A stretch of DNA of 64,000 bases from Stutzerimonas stutzeri (lineage in GTDB: Bacteria > Pseudomonadota > Gammaproteobacteria > Pseudomonadales > Pseudomonadaceae). Below, piece by piece: positions 1-7,944 of the stretch. The DNA lies in NCBI RefSeq assembly GCF_018138085.1, contig NZ_CP073105.1:1736001-1800000 (forward strand), given 5' to 3'. The position numbers were made by a program, and so were the translations under genes. Under the pieces are notes generated by a model that was not told the origin of the DNA, made no database searches, and saw only the letters and a program-made list of their open reading frames with translations. Position 1 is the first letter of the stretch; every line of letters begins with the position of its first letter.

Positions 1-1458
1 GGCATAGGTCAAGACACGGCGCCCGTTGTCGCGCAGTCCGATGCCGGGGTCGTCCAGTTTGGCGACCGGCATCATGGTCTGCATGTCCACCAGCGGATTG
101 CCGGTTTCGCTGGCCGGGTGGGTCTGCATCGGGCTGTTGCTCATGGCACCGCCATGGTCCATGGCCGAGTGGTCCATGCCGGTCATTCCCGCATGATTCA
201 TTTGTCCATGATCCGTTTGCGAGTGGCCCATCTGCGCGTGGTTCATCTCACCGTGATTCATCGCTTCGTGCCCGGTGGCGCCTGGGGCCATCGGCTGCTG
301 CGCTCCGGCAGCATGCGAGCCGTGATCGCCATGGCCCATGTCGCTCATGCTCAGTTCGGGGCGGGGATCGGGTTGCGGCACCGGCGCGCTCAGCCCTTGG
401 CGCACGGCCAGGGTGCCGCGGGCATAACCGCTGCGGTCCATGGACTGGGCGAACAAGGTATAGGCGTCCTGGCTGCCATCCGGGGCGACGATGACATCGA
501 CCGTTTCGGCCACGGCCAGGCGCAGCTCGTCGACCTCTACCGGTTCGACAAGCTGGCCGTCCACCGTGACCACGGTGAGCTTGAGGCCAGGGATGCGGAA
601 GTCGAAGTAGGTCATCGCCGAGCCGTTGATCAGCCGCAGGCGAATGCGCTCGCCGGCTTCGAACAGGCCGGTCCAGTTGCCGTCCGGTACCTGGCCGTTG
701 AGCAGGTAGGTATAGGTTTCACCGCTGACATCGGCGAGATCGGTCGGCGACATGTTCATCTTCGCCCAGGCCCAGCGGTTGCTTAGCGTGTCGCTCCAGC
801 CCTGGTCGGCCACGTCATCGATGAAGTCCCCCAGCGTGCGCCGGCCGCGGTTGTAGTAGTCAGCCTGTTTTTTCAGCTTGGCCAGCACTCGCGCGGGGCT
901 CTCGTCGGTCCAGTCGCTGAGCATCACCACATAGTCGCGATCGTAGGTGAATGGCTCCGGCTCTCTGGGGTCGATGATCAGCGGGCCATAGACGCCGAGT
1001 TGCTCCTGGAAGGCTGAATGGCTGTGATACCAGTAGGTACCGCTCTGCTTCACTTCGAAGCGGTATTCGTACAGGCCGCCCGGTGCGATGCCGGCAAAGC
1101 TGAAGCCGGGCACGCCGTCCATGTTGGCCGGCAGCAGGATGCCGTGCCAGTGGATCGAGGTGTCCTGCGGCAGGCGATTGCGCACGCGCAGCGTCACGAT
1201 GTCGCCTTCGCGCCAGCGCAGCAGCGGGCCGGGGATGCTGCCGTTGATGGCCAAGGCGGTGCGCTCGCTGCCGCTGAAGTTGACGCTGAGCGAGTCGATG
1301 GTGAGGTCGAATTCGGTGCCGGACAAAATCTCCTGGTCATCCGTCTGACCGGGCCGGTCCAGCGCCCACACGGGCTGGCGCCACGCGCCCAGGCCAGCGA
1401 CGACGCTGCCTGCTGCAAGGGTCTTGATGAAGGTTCGGCGCGACGCTATGGACTGCAT
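1..1458 (-). CDS. copA: CopA multicopper oxidase (copper resistance), 3' end beyond window
   Basis: This periplasmic multicopper oxidase protects against copper by oxidising Cu(I) and binding copper. The start at 1458 gives a twin-arginine signal (RRTFIK at residues 7-12) followed by a hydrophobic segment and an Ala-rich cleavage region. The N-terminal cupredoxin domain has the HWHG copper-ligand motif (IHWHGILLP). Around plus-strand bases 130-357 the protein has a Met/His-rich stretch of MDH, MNH and MGH units, typical of CopA proteins. The gene runs off the left edge, so only about 486 codons are present and the C-terminal copper site is not seen. It is the third gene of a minus-strand operon after the copZ-like and DUF411 genes. 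Confidence 0.93.
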   Translation of the reverse strand, partial: MQSIASRRTFIKTLAAGSVVAGLGAWRQPVWALDRPGQTDDQEILSGTEFDLTIDSLSVNFSGSERTALAINGSIPGPLLRWREGDIVTLRVRNRLPQDTSIHWHGILLPANMDGVPGFSFAGIAPGGLYEYRFEVKQSGTYWYHSHSAFQEQLGVYGPLIIDPREPEPFTYDRDYVVMLSDWTDESPARVLAKLKKQADYYNRGRRTLGDFIDDVADQGWSDTLSNRWAWAKMNMSPTDLADVSGETYTYLLNGQVPDGNWTGLFEAGERIRLRLINGSAMTYFDFRIPGLKLTVVTVDGQLVEPVEVDELRLAVAETVDVIVAPDGSQDAYTLFAQSMDRSGYARGTLAVRQGLSAPVPQPDPRPELSMSDMGHGDHGSHAAGAQQPMAPGATGHEAMNHGEMNHAQMGHSQTDHGQMNHAGMTGMDHSAMDHGGAMSNSPMQTHPASETGNPLVDMQTMMPVAKLDDPGIGLRDNGRRVLTYA

Positions 1459-1608
1459 GATGTTCCTGTCGATTTAGCGGGGCGGGTCGCCGTCATGCGC
1501 CTAAGGGTTGCCGGTGGGGCAGGGGCGGGCCTGTTCGGCGTCGTTCAAATGGCAGGCGGGCGGCTTCGCCGACCCGCCTGTGTCGCTGAGCGAGCAGAGC
1601 GGCGGGAC

Positions 1609-2052
1609 TCAGTCCGCCGGATAATCCGCCATCACCACATCCTTGCCCTCTTTGGTCAGGCCGATCACCTGATAGGCCTGGGCGGGCTGGCCGTAATCCA
1701 TGCCGGGTGAGCCGGCCGGCATGCCGGGTGCCGCTACGCCGAGCAGGTCCTGGCGACGCTGCAGCTCCTGGATTTGCGCCACCGGCACGTGACCTTCGAC
1801 GAACTTGCCGTCGATCACACCGGTGTGGCACGACCCCAGCCGCGGCACCACGCCCAGTTTCTGCTTGACCGCGCTCATGTTGGCTTCGACGTGATCGCGC
1901 ACCTCGAAGCCGTTGGCCTGCAGGTACTTGATCCAGTCTTTACAACAGCCACAGTTGGCGTCGCGATGAACGTCAATGACCTGGGCGGCCTGGACGCTAC
2001 CGGCCATGAACAGCGCGGCAATGACAGCAAGTTTGGATCGGGTGATGGCCAT
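1609..2052 (-). CDS. DUF411 periplasmic metal-binding protein
   Basis: This is a 147-residue exported protein of the DUF411 family, which is often found in copper and silver resistance loci. The start at 2052 gives a clean signal peptide (residues 1-22, ending SVQA) and has a GGGAG ribosome site upstream. A longer in-frame extension runs back through the copZ-like gene and is rejected. The mature N-terminus carries a Cys cluster (C34, C36, C37), a likely Cu(I) site. A second conserved segment (LGSCHTGVIDGKFVEGHVP) follows. It sits between the copZ-like gene and copA. A role in periplasmic copper handling is inferred from family and context. Confidence 0.85.
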   Translation of the reverse strand: MAITRSKLAVIAALFMAGSVQAAQVIDVHRDANCGCCKDWIKYLQANGFEVRDHVEANMSAVKQKLGVVPRLGSCHTGVIDGKFVEGHVPVAQIQELQRRQDLLGVAAPGMPAGSPGMDYGQPAQAYQVIGLTKEGKDVVMADYPAD

Positions 2053-2075
2053 GAAACACTCCCGTTTTAATGAAA

Positions 2076-2339
2076 TCAGCGACAGCCGCAGCCGCTGCCG
2101 CAACCCCTGGCGGGTGCTGCGGCGGGGCTCGCCTGGCTGGCGAGTTGCGCCGGGTAGCCGGCGTCGTTCAATGCGACGAGCAGCGCGGTGCTGTCGGCGC
2201 CGCCTTCGACGCGAACAAGGCCGCTCTGGAGGTCGACGTCGATCGCCTCGACACCCGCGATGGCATTCAATGCCTGGGTGGCGTGCCGAACGCAAGCGCC
2301 GCACGTCATGCCCTGTACCTGAAGTTTGATGGAGCTCAT
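2076..2339 (-). CDS. copZ: CopZ-like heavy-metal-associated (HMA) copper chaperone
   Basis: This 87-residue cytosolic protein has a single ferredoxin-like HMA domain. Its metal site GMTCGAC (C13, C16) lies in the usual first loop, and the GYPAQ segment lies near the end of the fold. CopZ proteins carry Cu(I) to P-type ATPases and to regulators. After the domain comes an unusual Cys/Gly-rich tail (GCGSGCGCR) that adds three cysteines. It is the first gene of the minus-strand copper operon and starts about 43 bases downstream of the -10 of a MerR-type promoter (2382-2412), so CueR-type control is likely. The function is confident; the symbol is by family. Confidence 0.88.
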   Translation of the reverse strand: MSSIKLQVQGMTCGACVRHATQALNAIAGVEAIDVDLQSGLVRVEGGADSTALLVALNDAGYPAQLASQASPAAAPARGCGSGCGCR

Positions 2340-2381
2340 GGGAAGTCCTCCGCAGTAACCGGACCATCCGGCTTTGGATGG

Positions 2382-2412
2382 ATCTTCAACCTTGCCCTTG
2401 TGGCAAGGTCAA
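2382..2412 (-). promoter_or_regulatory. CueR/MerR-type promoter and operator of the copZ operon
   Basis: Bases 2389-2409 form a perfect inverted repeat (ACCTTGCC, 5-base spacer, GGCAAGGT), the form recognised by CueR. On the minus strand it lies in the spacer between -35 TTGACC (2407-2412) and -10 GAAGAT (2382-2387). The spacer is 19 bases, the over-long spacing characteristic of MerR-family activated promoters. No cueR gene is in the window. Confidence 0.8.
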
Positions 2413-2483
2413 GCCGCCTTCGCATGGCGTTCGATATGGCTTCGACGATAGCGCGGCAAGGCTTTCGACAAGCTGAGCGGAAC

Positions 2484-2498
2484 ATTACTTTTCTGTCA
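2484..2498 (-). promoter_or_regulatory. Candidate CopR binding box
   Basis: Read on the minus strand this is TGACA, five bases, GTAAT, matching the TGACA-N5-GTAAT form known for Pseudomonas CopR-type regulators. It lies 75 bases before copR and beyond the CueR-type promoter of the copZ operon. It could serve copR autoregulation or activate the divergent operon. The motif is short, so confidence is moderate. Confidence 0.45.
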
Positions 2499-2572
2499 GC
2501 TTGTGGTTCCCGCTGTAGGTTGTCGGCACACTCTGGGTAATGCCTCGAAGCACGTCTTGAAAGGATGAATCG

Positions 2573-3256
2573 ATGAAACTGCTGGTCGCCGAAGACGAAC
2601 CGAAAACCGGCACCTACCTGCAGCAAGGCCTGAGCGAGGCGGGGTTTTCCGTCGACCGCGTCACCCGTGGCACCGATGCGCTGCAACATGTCCTGAGCAC
2701 GCCCTACGACCTGCTGATCCTGGATGTGATGATGCCGGGGCTGGACGGCTGGGAAGTGCTGCGCATGGTGCGTGCGGCGGGGCAAGACGTGCCGGTGTTG
2801 TTTCTCACCGCGCGTGATCGCGTAGAGGACCGGGTCAAGGGCCTGGAGCTGGGAGCAGACGATTACCTGGTCAAACCCTTCGCTTTTTCCGAGTTGCTGG
2901 CGCGGGTGCGCACGCTGCTGCGCCGGGGCAGCGCAGCGGCATTGCAGACGCAACTGAAAATCGCCGATCTCGAAGTGGACTTGCTCAAACGTCGCGCCAT
3001 ACGTGCCGGTCAACGCATCGACCTGACCGCCAAGGAATTCGCTTTATTGGAGCTGCTGCTGCGGCGGCGCGGCGAGGTGCTGCCCAAGTCGCTGATCGCC
3101 TCGCAGGTCTGGGACATGAATTTCGACAGCGACACCAACGTCATCGAGGTGGCGATTCGAAGGCTTCGCGCAAAGATCGATGATGACTTCGAACCCAAGC
3201 TGATCCACACCGCGCGCGGCATGGGCTACATGCTCGACGAGCCGAATGCGCCATGA
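2573..3256 (+). CDS. copR: CopR heavy-metal response regulator (OmpR family)
   Basis: This 227-residue OmpR-type regulator has a receiver domain (residues 1-115) with acidic pocket E7/D8, phospho-acceptor D51 (LILDVMMPG) and Lys in LVKPF. A winged-helix domain follows from about residue 130. The overall pattern matches the CopR/CzcR/CusR group. The start has an AAGGAT ribosome site. It is divergent from the copZ-DUF411-copA operon and overlaps copS by four bases, so the two are co-translated. Copper rather than another metal is inferred from the adjacent genes. Confidence 0.92.
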   Translation: MKLLVAEDEPKTGTYLQQGLSEAGFSVDRVTRGTDALQHVLSTPYDLLILDVMMPGLDGWEVLRMVRAAGQDVPVLFLTARDRVEDRVKGLELGADDYLVKPFAFSELLARVRTLLRRGSAAALQTQLKIADLEVDLLKRRAIRAGQRIDLTAKEFALLELLLRRRGEVLPKSLIASQVWDMNFDSDTNVIEVAIRRLRAKIDDDFEPKLIHTARGMGYMLDEPNAP

Positions 3257-4617
3257 CGCGGCTGTCCCTCACGGCCCGGCTCAGTCTGATGTTCATGCTG
3301 GCGGTGACCGGTGTGCTGGCTGCGGCGGGCTTTTTCTTCAAGCAGTTGAGTCAGCATCACTTCGATCAGCTTGACCGGCATGCGCTGGAAGAGAAGCTAC
3401 AGGCCAGCCGAAAGCTGCTGGAGGGGCTCGACGACCTGTCCGGTTTCGACGCCATGCGCCCGCAGCTACAAGCCTTGCTGGGCGGCCACAGTGAGCTGAC
3501 GGCGCAGATCTTCGATGCCGAGGGGCGCCTGTTGTTCGCCGATACGGGCGGGGGGCGGCTGGTTGGCAATCACCCATATTCGACTGTCGATGGTGAGCTG
3601 CAGCGCGATGGCCGCGTTTGGCAGCGCAAGACCGGCGAGGTGGAGATTGCCGGGCAACCCCTGAAGATCGTGCTGGCGCTCGACGTTACCGCCCACAAGG
3701 TGTTCTTTCAGACCCTTACGGGCTGGCTCTGGGCTGGGTTGGTGCTCTGTGCGCTGATCAGTGGTGTGCTCGGCTGGTTACTGGCCCGCAGTGGGCTGCG
3801 CCCGCTGCGCGAAGTCACGCAGGTAGCGGCGTCGGTGTCGGCCAAGTCGCTGACCGAGCGCATCCCGGTCGAGTCGACACCGGCCGAGTTGCAGCAATTG
3901 GTGCTGGCCTTCAACGCGATGCTGGCGCGGTTGGAGGATGCCTTCGTGCGGCTGTCGAACTTCTCCGCGGATATCGCCCATGAGCTGCGCACGCCGCTGT
4001 CCAATCTGATGACGCACACCGAGGTGGTGCTGACGCGCGCGCGTAGCAGCGAGGACTATCGGGAAAACCTCTATTCCAATCTGGAAGAACTGCGGCGCAT
4101 GGCGCGCATGATCGACGACATGCTGTTTCTGGCCAAGGCCGACAACGGCCTGCTCATCCCGAACGCGCAACCCATTGCGCTGAACGACCTATGCCGCCAA
4201 TTGCTGGAGTTCTATCAACTGACGGCTGACGAGCGCGGCATTCGCTTCGAGTTGTCCGGCCATGGCCAGATCGAAGGCGATCCGCTGATGCTGCGCCGGG
4301 CATTGTCGAATCTTCTGTCCAATGCGCTGCGCTATACGCCGGACGGCGGGGTCGTTCACCTGGGCATCGTGTCCGATCAGGTTGGGGTAGCGCTCAGCAT
4401 TGGCAATCCGGGCGCGACCATCGGCGAAGAACATCTGCCGCGGCTGTTCGACCGCTTCTACCGGATCGATCCGGCACGGCGCGAGGGCAATCCGAGCAAC
4501 GCCGGGCTGGGGCTGGCGATTACGCGTTCGATTGTCGAGGCGCATCAAGGCGAGATCCGTTGCAGCAGCCGCGACGGCTGGACGACGTTCGATATTCTGT
4601 TTCGCCGGCGCGCCTGA
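3253..4617 (+). CDS. copS: CopS heavy-metal sensor histidine kinase
   Basis: This 454-residue membrane kinase senses periplasmic copper and phosphorylates CopR. It has an N-terminal membrane segment (about 10-30), a periplasmic domain, a second segment (about 157-178), a HAMP linker, and a dimerisation/phospho-acceptor domain with H243 in [11 protein letters not shown]. The ATPase domain carries an N-box region ([10 protein letters not shown]) and a G-box ([12 protein letters not shown]). The heavy-metal sensor kinase type is clear. The ATG overlaps the copR stop. Confidence 0.92.
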   Translation: MTRLSLTARLSLMFMLAVTGVLAAAGFFFKQLSQHHFDQLDRHALEEKLQASRKLLEGLDDLSGFDAMRPQLQALLGGHSELTAQIFDAEGRLLFADTGGGRLVGNHPYSTVDGELQRDGRVWQRKTGEVEIAGQPLKIVLALDVTAHKVFFQTLTGWLWAGLVLCALISGVLGWLLARSGLRPLREVTQVAASVSAKSLTERIPVESTPAELQQLVLAFNAMLARLEDAFVRLSNFSADIAHELRTPLSNLMTHTEVVLTRARSSEDYRENLYSNLEELRRMARMIDDMLFLAKADNGLLIPNAQPIALNDLCRQLLEFYQLTADERGIRFELSGHGQIEGDPLMLRRALSNLLSNALRYTPDGGVVHLGIVSDQVGVALSIGNPGATIGEEHLPRLFDRFYRIDPARREGNPSNAGLGLAITRSIVEAHQGEIRCSSRDGWTTFDILFRRRA

Positions 4618-4765
4618 TCGCCGCCCGGCGTCGATTCTTCTTTGCCGACACGCAGCACTGGTCAATCACGACCGCGCATGGTTGCATCGGGGCGCTGCCG
4701 TCCTGCTCGACAACATGTCCGGAGATCGTGCCGGGCAACCTTCTACCGCGGCGCAGGGAGGAATC

Positions 4766-5221
4766 ATGAACATCGAACGATGCGAACACCTTATCGACTG
4801 GACCAGCCAGACCCATACGCGCCTGTCCAGCTGCATGAGCGAAGCGGCAGAGGAACGCAGCGACTCGTTGGCGAGGATGCTGCTGGTCTACCTGGCGCAG
4901 CATGAGCAGGAGCTGACCCGCACCATCGCCCGGATCAAGGAACACGCTGACCCCCGTGCGCTCCATACCCGGCTGCACGATGCGGTTCAGGGCGACACGC
5001 TGGCGCTGGATCTCGACAGCGAGGCCTACGCACGGATGAGTGTTGATGAGATCTCACGTGAAATCTTCGCCATCCACAATCAGATCATCGACCTGTACCG
5101 TTCGCTCGAGACGCGCCCCGGCCTCGATCGGGCGCGCGAGCTGCTGGGGGAAATGCTGCAGTTGGAAGAGCACGAAACCATGCGTCTGGCGCAGCAGGTC
5201 AATCGCATGCATGAGCTCTGA
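4766..5221 (+). CDS. Hypothetical helical protein, 151 aa
   Basis: I do not recognise this family with certainty. The protein is soluble, has no signal peptide, is predicted to be nearly all helix, and is rich in Glu, Arg, His and Leu. Acid/His patterns such as YLAQHEQEL and LQLEEHETMRLAQQ recall ferritin-like or hemerythrin-like bundles, but a full ligand set is not evident. A strong ribosome site (GGGAGGA) fixes the start at 4766. It lies 148 bases after copS and may have its own promoter. Its place beside the copper locus may be chance. Confidence 0.75.
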   Translation: MNIERCEHLIDWTSQTHTRLSSCMSEAAEERSDSLARMLLVYLAQHEQELTRTIARIKEHADPRALHTRLHDAVQGDTLALDLDSEAYARMSVDEISREIFAIHNQIIDLYRSLETRPGLDRARELLGEMLQLEEHETMRLAQQVNRMHEL

Positions 5222-5257
5222 ACGATCGGCTGTGGGGCTCGGTCGATCAGGCAGGCA

Positions 5258-5875
5258 TCAGACCACGTAGCGCAGGATCGCCACGAAATGCAGCAGGCTG
5301 CCGACCATGACGAACAGGTGCCAGATGCCGTGCCAGTGGCGGAAGCGCTGATCGTAGGCGAAGAAGACGATACCCGCGGTGTACGACACGCCGCCGGCGA
5401 CCAGCCAGGTGAAGCCGGCGGTGCCGAGCGCGGCGAGCAGCGGCTTGACCGCCACCAGCACGATCCAGCCCATGACCGCGTAGATGACGATGGATAATAC
5501 CCGCGCTTCCGAGCGCGGTTTGATTTCCTGCAGCATGCCGATCACCGCCAGCGACCAGACGATGCCGAACAGCCACCAGCCCCAGGCGCCACGCAGAGTA
5601 ACCAGGCAGAAGGGTGTGTAGCTGCCCGCGATCAGCAGGTAGATCGACAGGTGATCGAGCTTCTGCATGACCGCTTTGGCGCGTCCTCGGACGCTGTGAT
5701 AGACCGTCGAAGTGCTGTAGAGCAGCACCAGGGTGAACCCGTAAATGGCCACGCTGACGATCTTTGCGACATCGCCATCCATGGCGGCCAATACCAACAG
5801 CCAGACTGTTCCGATCAGCGCCAGAACGCCGCCGGCCAGGTGCGTCCAGGCGTTGAATTTTTCTCCGTGATACAT
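5258..5875 (-). CDS. Hemolysin III family (PAQR/TrhA-like) membrane protein
   Basis: This 205-residue integral membrane protein has seven predicted membrane segments. It has the family's conserved metal-site pattern: His in the first segment region (NAWTHLAGG), STVYHS plus LDHLSIYLLIAGSYTPF in the centre, and a C-terminal WHLFVMVGSLLHF. The family includes Bacillus hemolysin III and E. coli TrhA and is linked to membrane-energetics homeostasis; a true haemolytic role is unproven. It is on the minus strand, convergent with the 151-aa gene, and 29 bases after the DUF4197 gene stop lies upstream of its own start region. Confidence 0.9.
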   Translation of the reverse strand: MYHGEKFNAWTHLAGGVLALIGTVWLLVLAAMDGDVAKIVSVAIYGFTLVLLYSTSTVYHSVRGRAKAVMQKLDHLSIYLLIAGSYTPFCLVTLRGAWGWWLFGIVWSLAVIGMLQEIKPRSEARVLSIVIYAVMGWIVLVAVKPLLAALGTAGFTWLVAGGVSYTAGIVFFAYDQRFRHWHGIWHLFVMVGSLLHFVAILRYVV

Positions 5876-5904
5876 CGGTGTTCAGCCTCGACCCGCTCCC
5901 GCAG

Positions 5905-6591
5905 TCAATTGCCCATCAGCACGCCGAAGACCTTCTTCGCCACGCTGGTGGCCGCCTGCGCCGGGTTCTGGCGGATACTGGCTTCCTGCTCGGCGATGAC
6001 GGTGAACAAGCCATCGAGGGCCTGTTCGGCCACGTAGCCCTCGACCGTGCCGTACTTGGCATCGACCGCGCCGAGGCCGGAGGCTTTTCCGGCCAGCGCA
6101 TTGTATTGCTGGGCGACGCCGACCTTGTCGGTGGCCTGCTTGATGATGGGCAGGAACTTGGCGCGGATCTGCTCGCGGCTGGTCTTGTTCAGGTACTGGG
6201 TCGCCGAGTCATTGCCGCCGGCCAGGATTGCCTTGGCATCGGCCACGGTCATCTTCTTTACCGCGTCCAGCAGCAACGCCTGCGCCTGCGGAACCGCAGC
6301 TTCGGCTGCCTTGTTCATGCCGTTTTCCAGTTCCTCGACCTGGGCGCCCATGCCCATCATCTTCAGCATGCGCGAGGCCTTGCCGATGTTGCCCGGCAGC
6401 TCGATGCGCACGTCCGGGTCGTTACTGAAGCCGCCCGGTCGGCCGAGCTGCTGCACGGCGACTTTCGCTCCCTGGCTCAGCGCGTCTTTCAGCGCCTCGT
6501 TGGCATCGCCCTGGCTAAGATCGGACAGCGAAAGCGCCCAGGCGCTGGCGGAGAGCATCAGACCGGTGAGCAAAGCAGTGGTGCGCAGCAT
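5905..6591 (-). CDS. DUF4197 family exported protein
   Basis: This 228-residue protein has a signal peptide (about residues 1-19, ending ASAWA). The mature helical domain matches the DUF4197 pattern: DANEALKDALSQGAK near the start, LPGNIGKASRMLKMMG, and a C-terminal ALDGLFTVIAEQEASIR. The start at 6591 was chosen over an upstream ATG at 6933 because it begins the signal peptide and has a GAGGA ribosome site. The function of the family is unknown and the protein is probably periplasmic. It lies upstream of the hemolysin III gene on the same strand, 29 bases away. Confidence 0.85.
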   Translation of the reverse strand: MLRTTALLTGLMLSASAWALSLSDLSQGDANEALKDALSQGAKVAVQQLGRPGGFSNDPDVRIELPGNIGKASRMLKMMGMGAQVEELENGMNKAAEAAVPQAQALLLDAVKKMTVADAKAILAGGNDSATQYLNKTSREQIRAKFLPIIKQATDKVGVAQQYNALAGKASGLGAVDAKYGTVEGYVAEQALDGLFTVIAEQEASIRQNPAQAATSVAKKVFGVLMGN

Positions 6592-6920
6592 GGGGAATCC
6601 TCTGGAGTGGTGCAGCAGGCAGGTGCAGAGCTTAAAACGCCAGGCACGGCGTGCCAAACGATGGCGGCAGCTTGTACCGGCCGTTTCGGAGGTGCAAGCC
6701 TGCGAAATCGACGGACGAGACGGGCCGCCGACCGTACCAGGCGATGCCGGCGCGTGTTCGATCGCAGCCAGGGTGGCATCATCAGGCTCGCCGTCGGCAA
6801 TCCGCTCGAGCGTCAGCTCGATCCGAGAGCATCCGCTACGCACTGACCGACGAGATAACGGCGACGAACACTTTCCGAGGCTAGCGGATTCGAACACCAA
6901 CATGTGCAGAGGGGATGAAC
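6592..6920. other. Intergenic interval between DUF4197 and terB-like genes
   Basis: These 329 bases separate two divergent genes and should hold both promoters. Open frames cross it on both strands, but none has a ribosome site, a recognisable domain or a convincing protein pattern. I see no repeat or strong hairpin. Confidence 0.5.
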
Positions 6921-7358
6921 ATGCTGAAAGCACTCAAGGCGCTGTTCGATAGCAGCGGTGACGATCACCATACGCCACACGGCGTTGAAGTGGCCGCGGC
7001 GGCGCTGCTGATCGAGCTCGGCCGTGCGGATTACGAAAGCGACCCGGATGAGCGAAAAGCAATCATCGACGCCATCCGCCAGGGCTCGGGACTGCAAGAC
7101 GACGAGCTCGACTCCCTGGTTGACGCTGCGCAGGCGTCGGCCGAGCGATCGACCTCGCTGTACGAATTCACGTCGCTGATCAACGCGCAGTATTCGCTGG
7201 ACGAAAAAGTCGCGCTGATCGCGGCGCTATGGCGCGTCGCCGTCGCCGATGGCGACATCCACAAATACGAAGAGCATCTGATCCGTCGCATCGCCGATCT
7301 GCTGTATGTGCCGCATTCGGAGTTCATACGCGCCAAGCTGCAGGTACTCAGCACCTGA
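6921..7358 (+). CDS. TerB-like (tellurite resistance TerB family) protein
   Basis: This 145-residue soluble helical protein resembles the TerB domain. It has an acidic early helix pair (RADYESDPDERKAIIDAI) and a later repeat of the same layout (LWRVAVADGDIHKYEEHLIRRIADLLYV). Acidic residues at these two places form the metal site of the family. The AGAGGGG ribosome site favours the ATG at 6921 over the one at 6915. No other ter genes are nearby, so a tellurite role is not implied. It stands alone on the plus strand. Confidence 0.82.
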   Translation: MLKALKALFDSSGDDHHTPHGVEVAAAALLIELGRADYESDPDERKAIIDAIRQGSGLQDDELDSLVDAAQASAERSTSLYEFTSLINAQYSLDEKVALIAALWRVAVADGDIHKYEEHLIRRIADLLYVPHSEFIRAKLQVLST

Positions 7359-7479
7359 GTTGCTGCTCGGGCCAGTCGGTTCGCACCGCAGCCGGCAGCA
7401 TAAACGCGCTCAGGTTTGATCGTCGGACAACCTCCCAGCGGGTCAGAACTCGAAAGCACCCGGATCGCACTGCCGGTCG

Positions 7480-7752
7480 TCACGCGGGCTGCCACGCGGT
7501 TTCGCAGCTGTCCGCGAAGTAGCCCACCGCGTGTTGACCACTCGGCAACGGCATCATGGCCCAGGGTGTGCCATGGATGACCGTGTTGACGTGCGCGATG
7601 CGGTTGCCACGACCATCGACCTGCGCGCGCAGCGGGTAGAGCGGAACCGGCGAACGGGCAACGGAGGAGGGCGTGAGGTTCGTCAGGCTGGGCGTTGCGC
7701 AACCGCCCAGACCGACAACCAGCGACAAGGCGATCACACGGGTGCGTGTCAT
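7480..7752 (-). CDS. Small hypothetical lipoprotein, 90 aa
   Basis: This protein has a lipoprotein signal with lipobox LGGC at about residues 15-18, giving an acylated Cys near residue 18. The mature part is short, Pro-rich and hydrophilic, and ends in a Cys-containing segment (ADSCETAWQPA). The start at 7752 begins the signal peptide; the longer frame from 7845 is rejected for lack of a signal at its start. I do not recognise the family. It is on the same strand as plsB and downstream of it, with its own 190-base upstream gap. Confidence 0.75.
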   Translation of the reverse strand: MTRTRVIALSLVVGLGGCATPSLTNLTPSSVARSPVPLYPLRAQVDGRGNRIAHVNTVIHGTPWAMMPLPSGQHAVGYFADSCETAWQPA

Positions 7753-7944
7753 ACAGGGCCCTTTCGGTAGAAGTCCGAAGAATTTTTGTCGGGTCGCCTG
7801 CTGATTATGGGTGTCGTGCTTGTCGGCGAATGAACGTTTCGGCATTAAGCCTAAGCGCCATTAGCGTGGTTTCCAATGACGGCCTTGCGGTCGGACGCCC
7901 ATGCTTGAGCGTCCCGTCGCCGTCCCGATCAGTCGGTTAGCTGT

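Noticed and set aside
6592..6933. Upstream extension of the DUF4197 frame as a fused or remnant gene
   Set aside because: The extension has no recognisable domain, and a signal peptide with a ribosome site begins at 6591.
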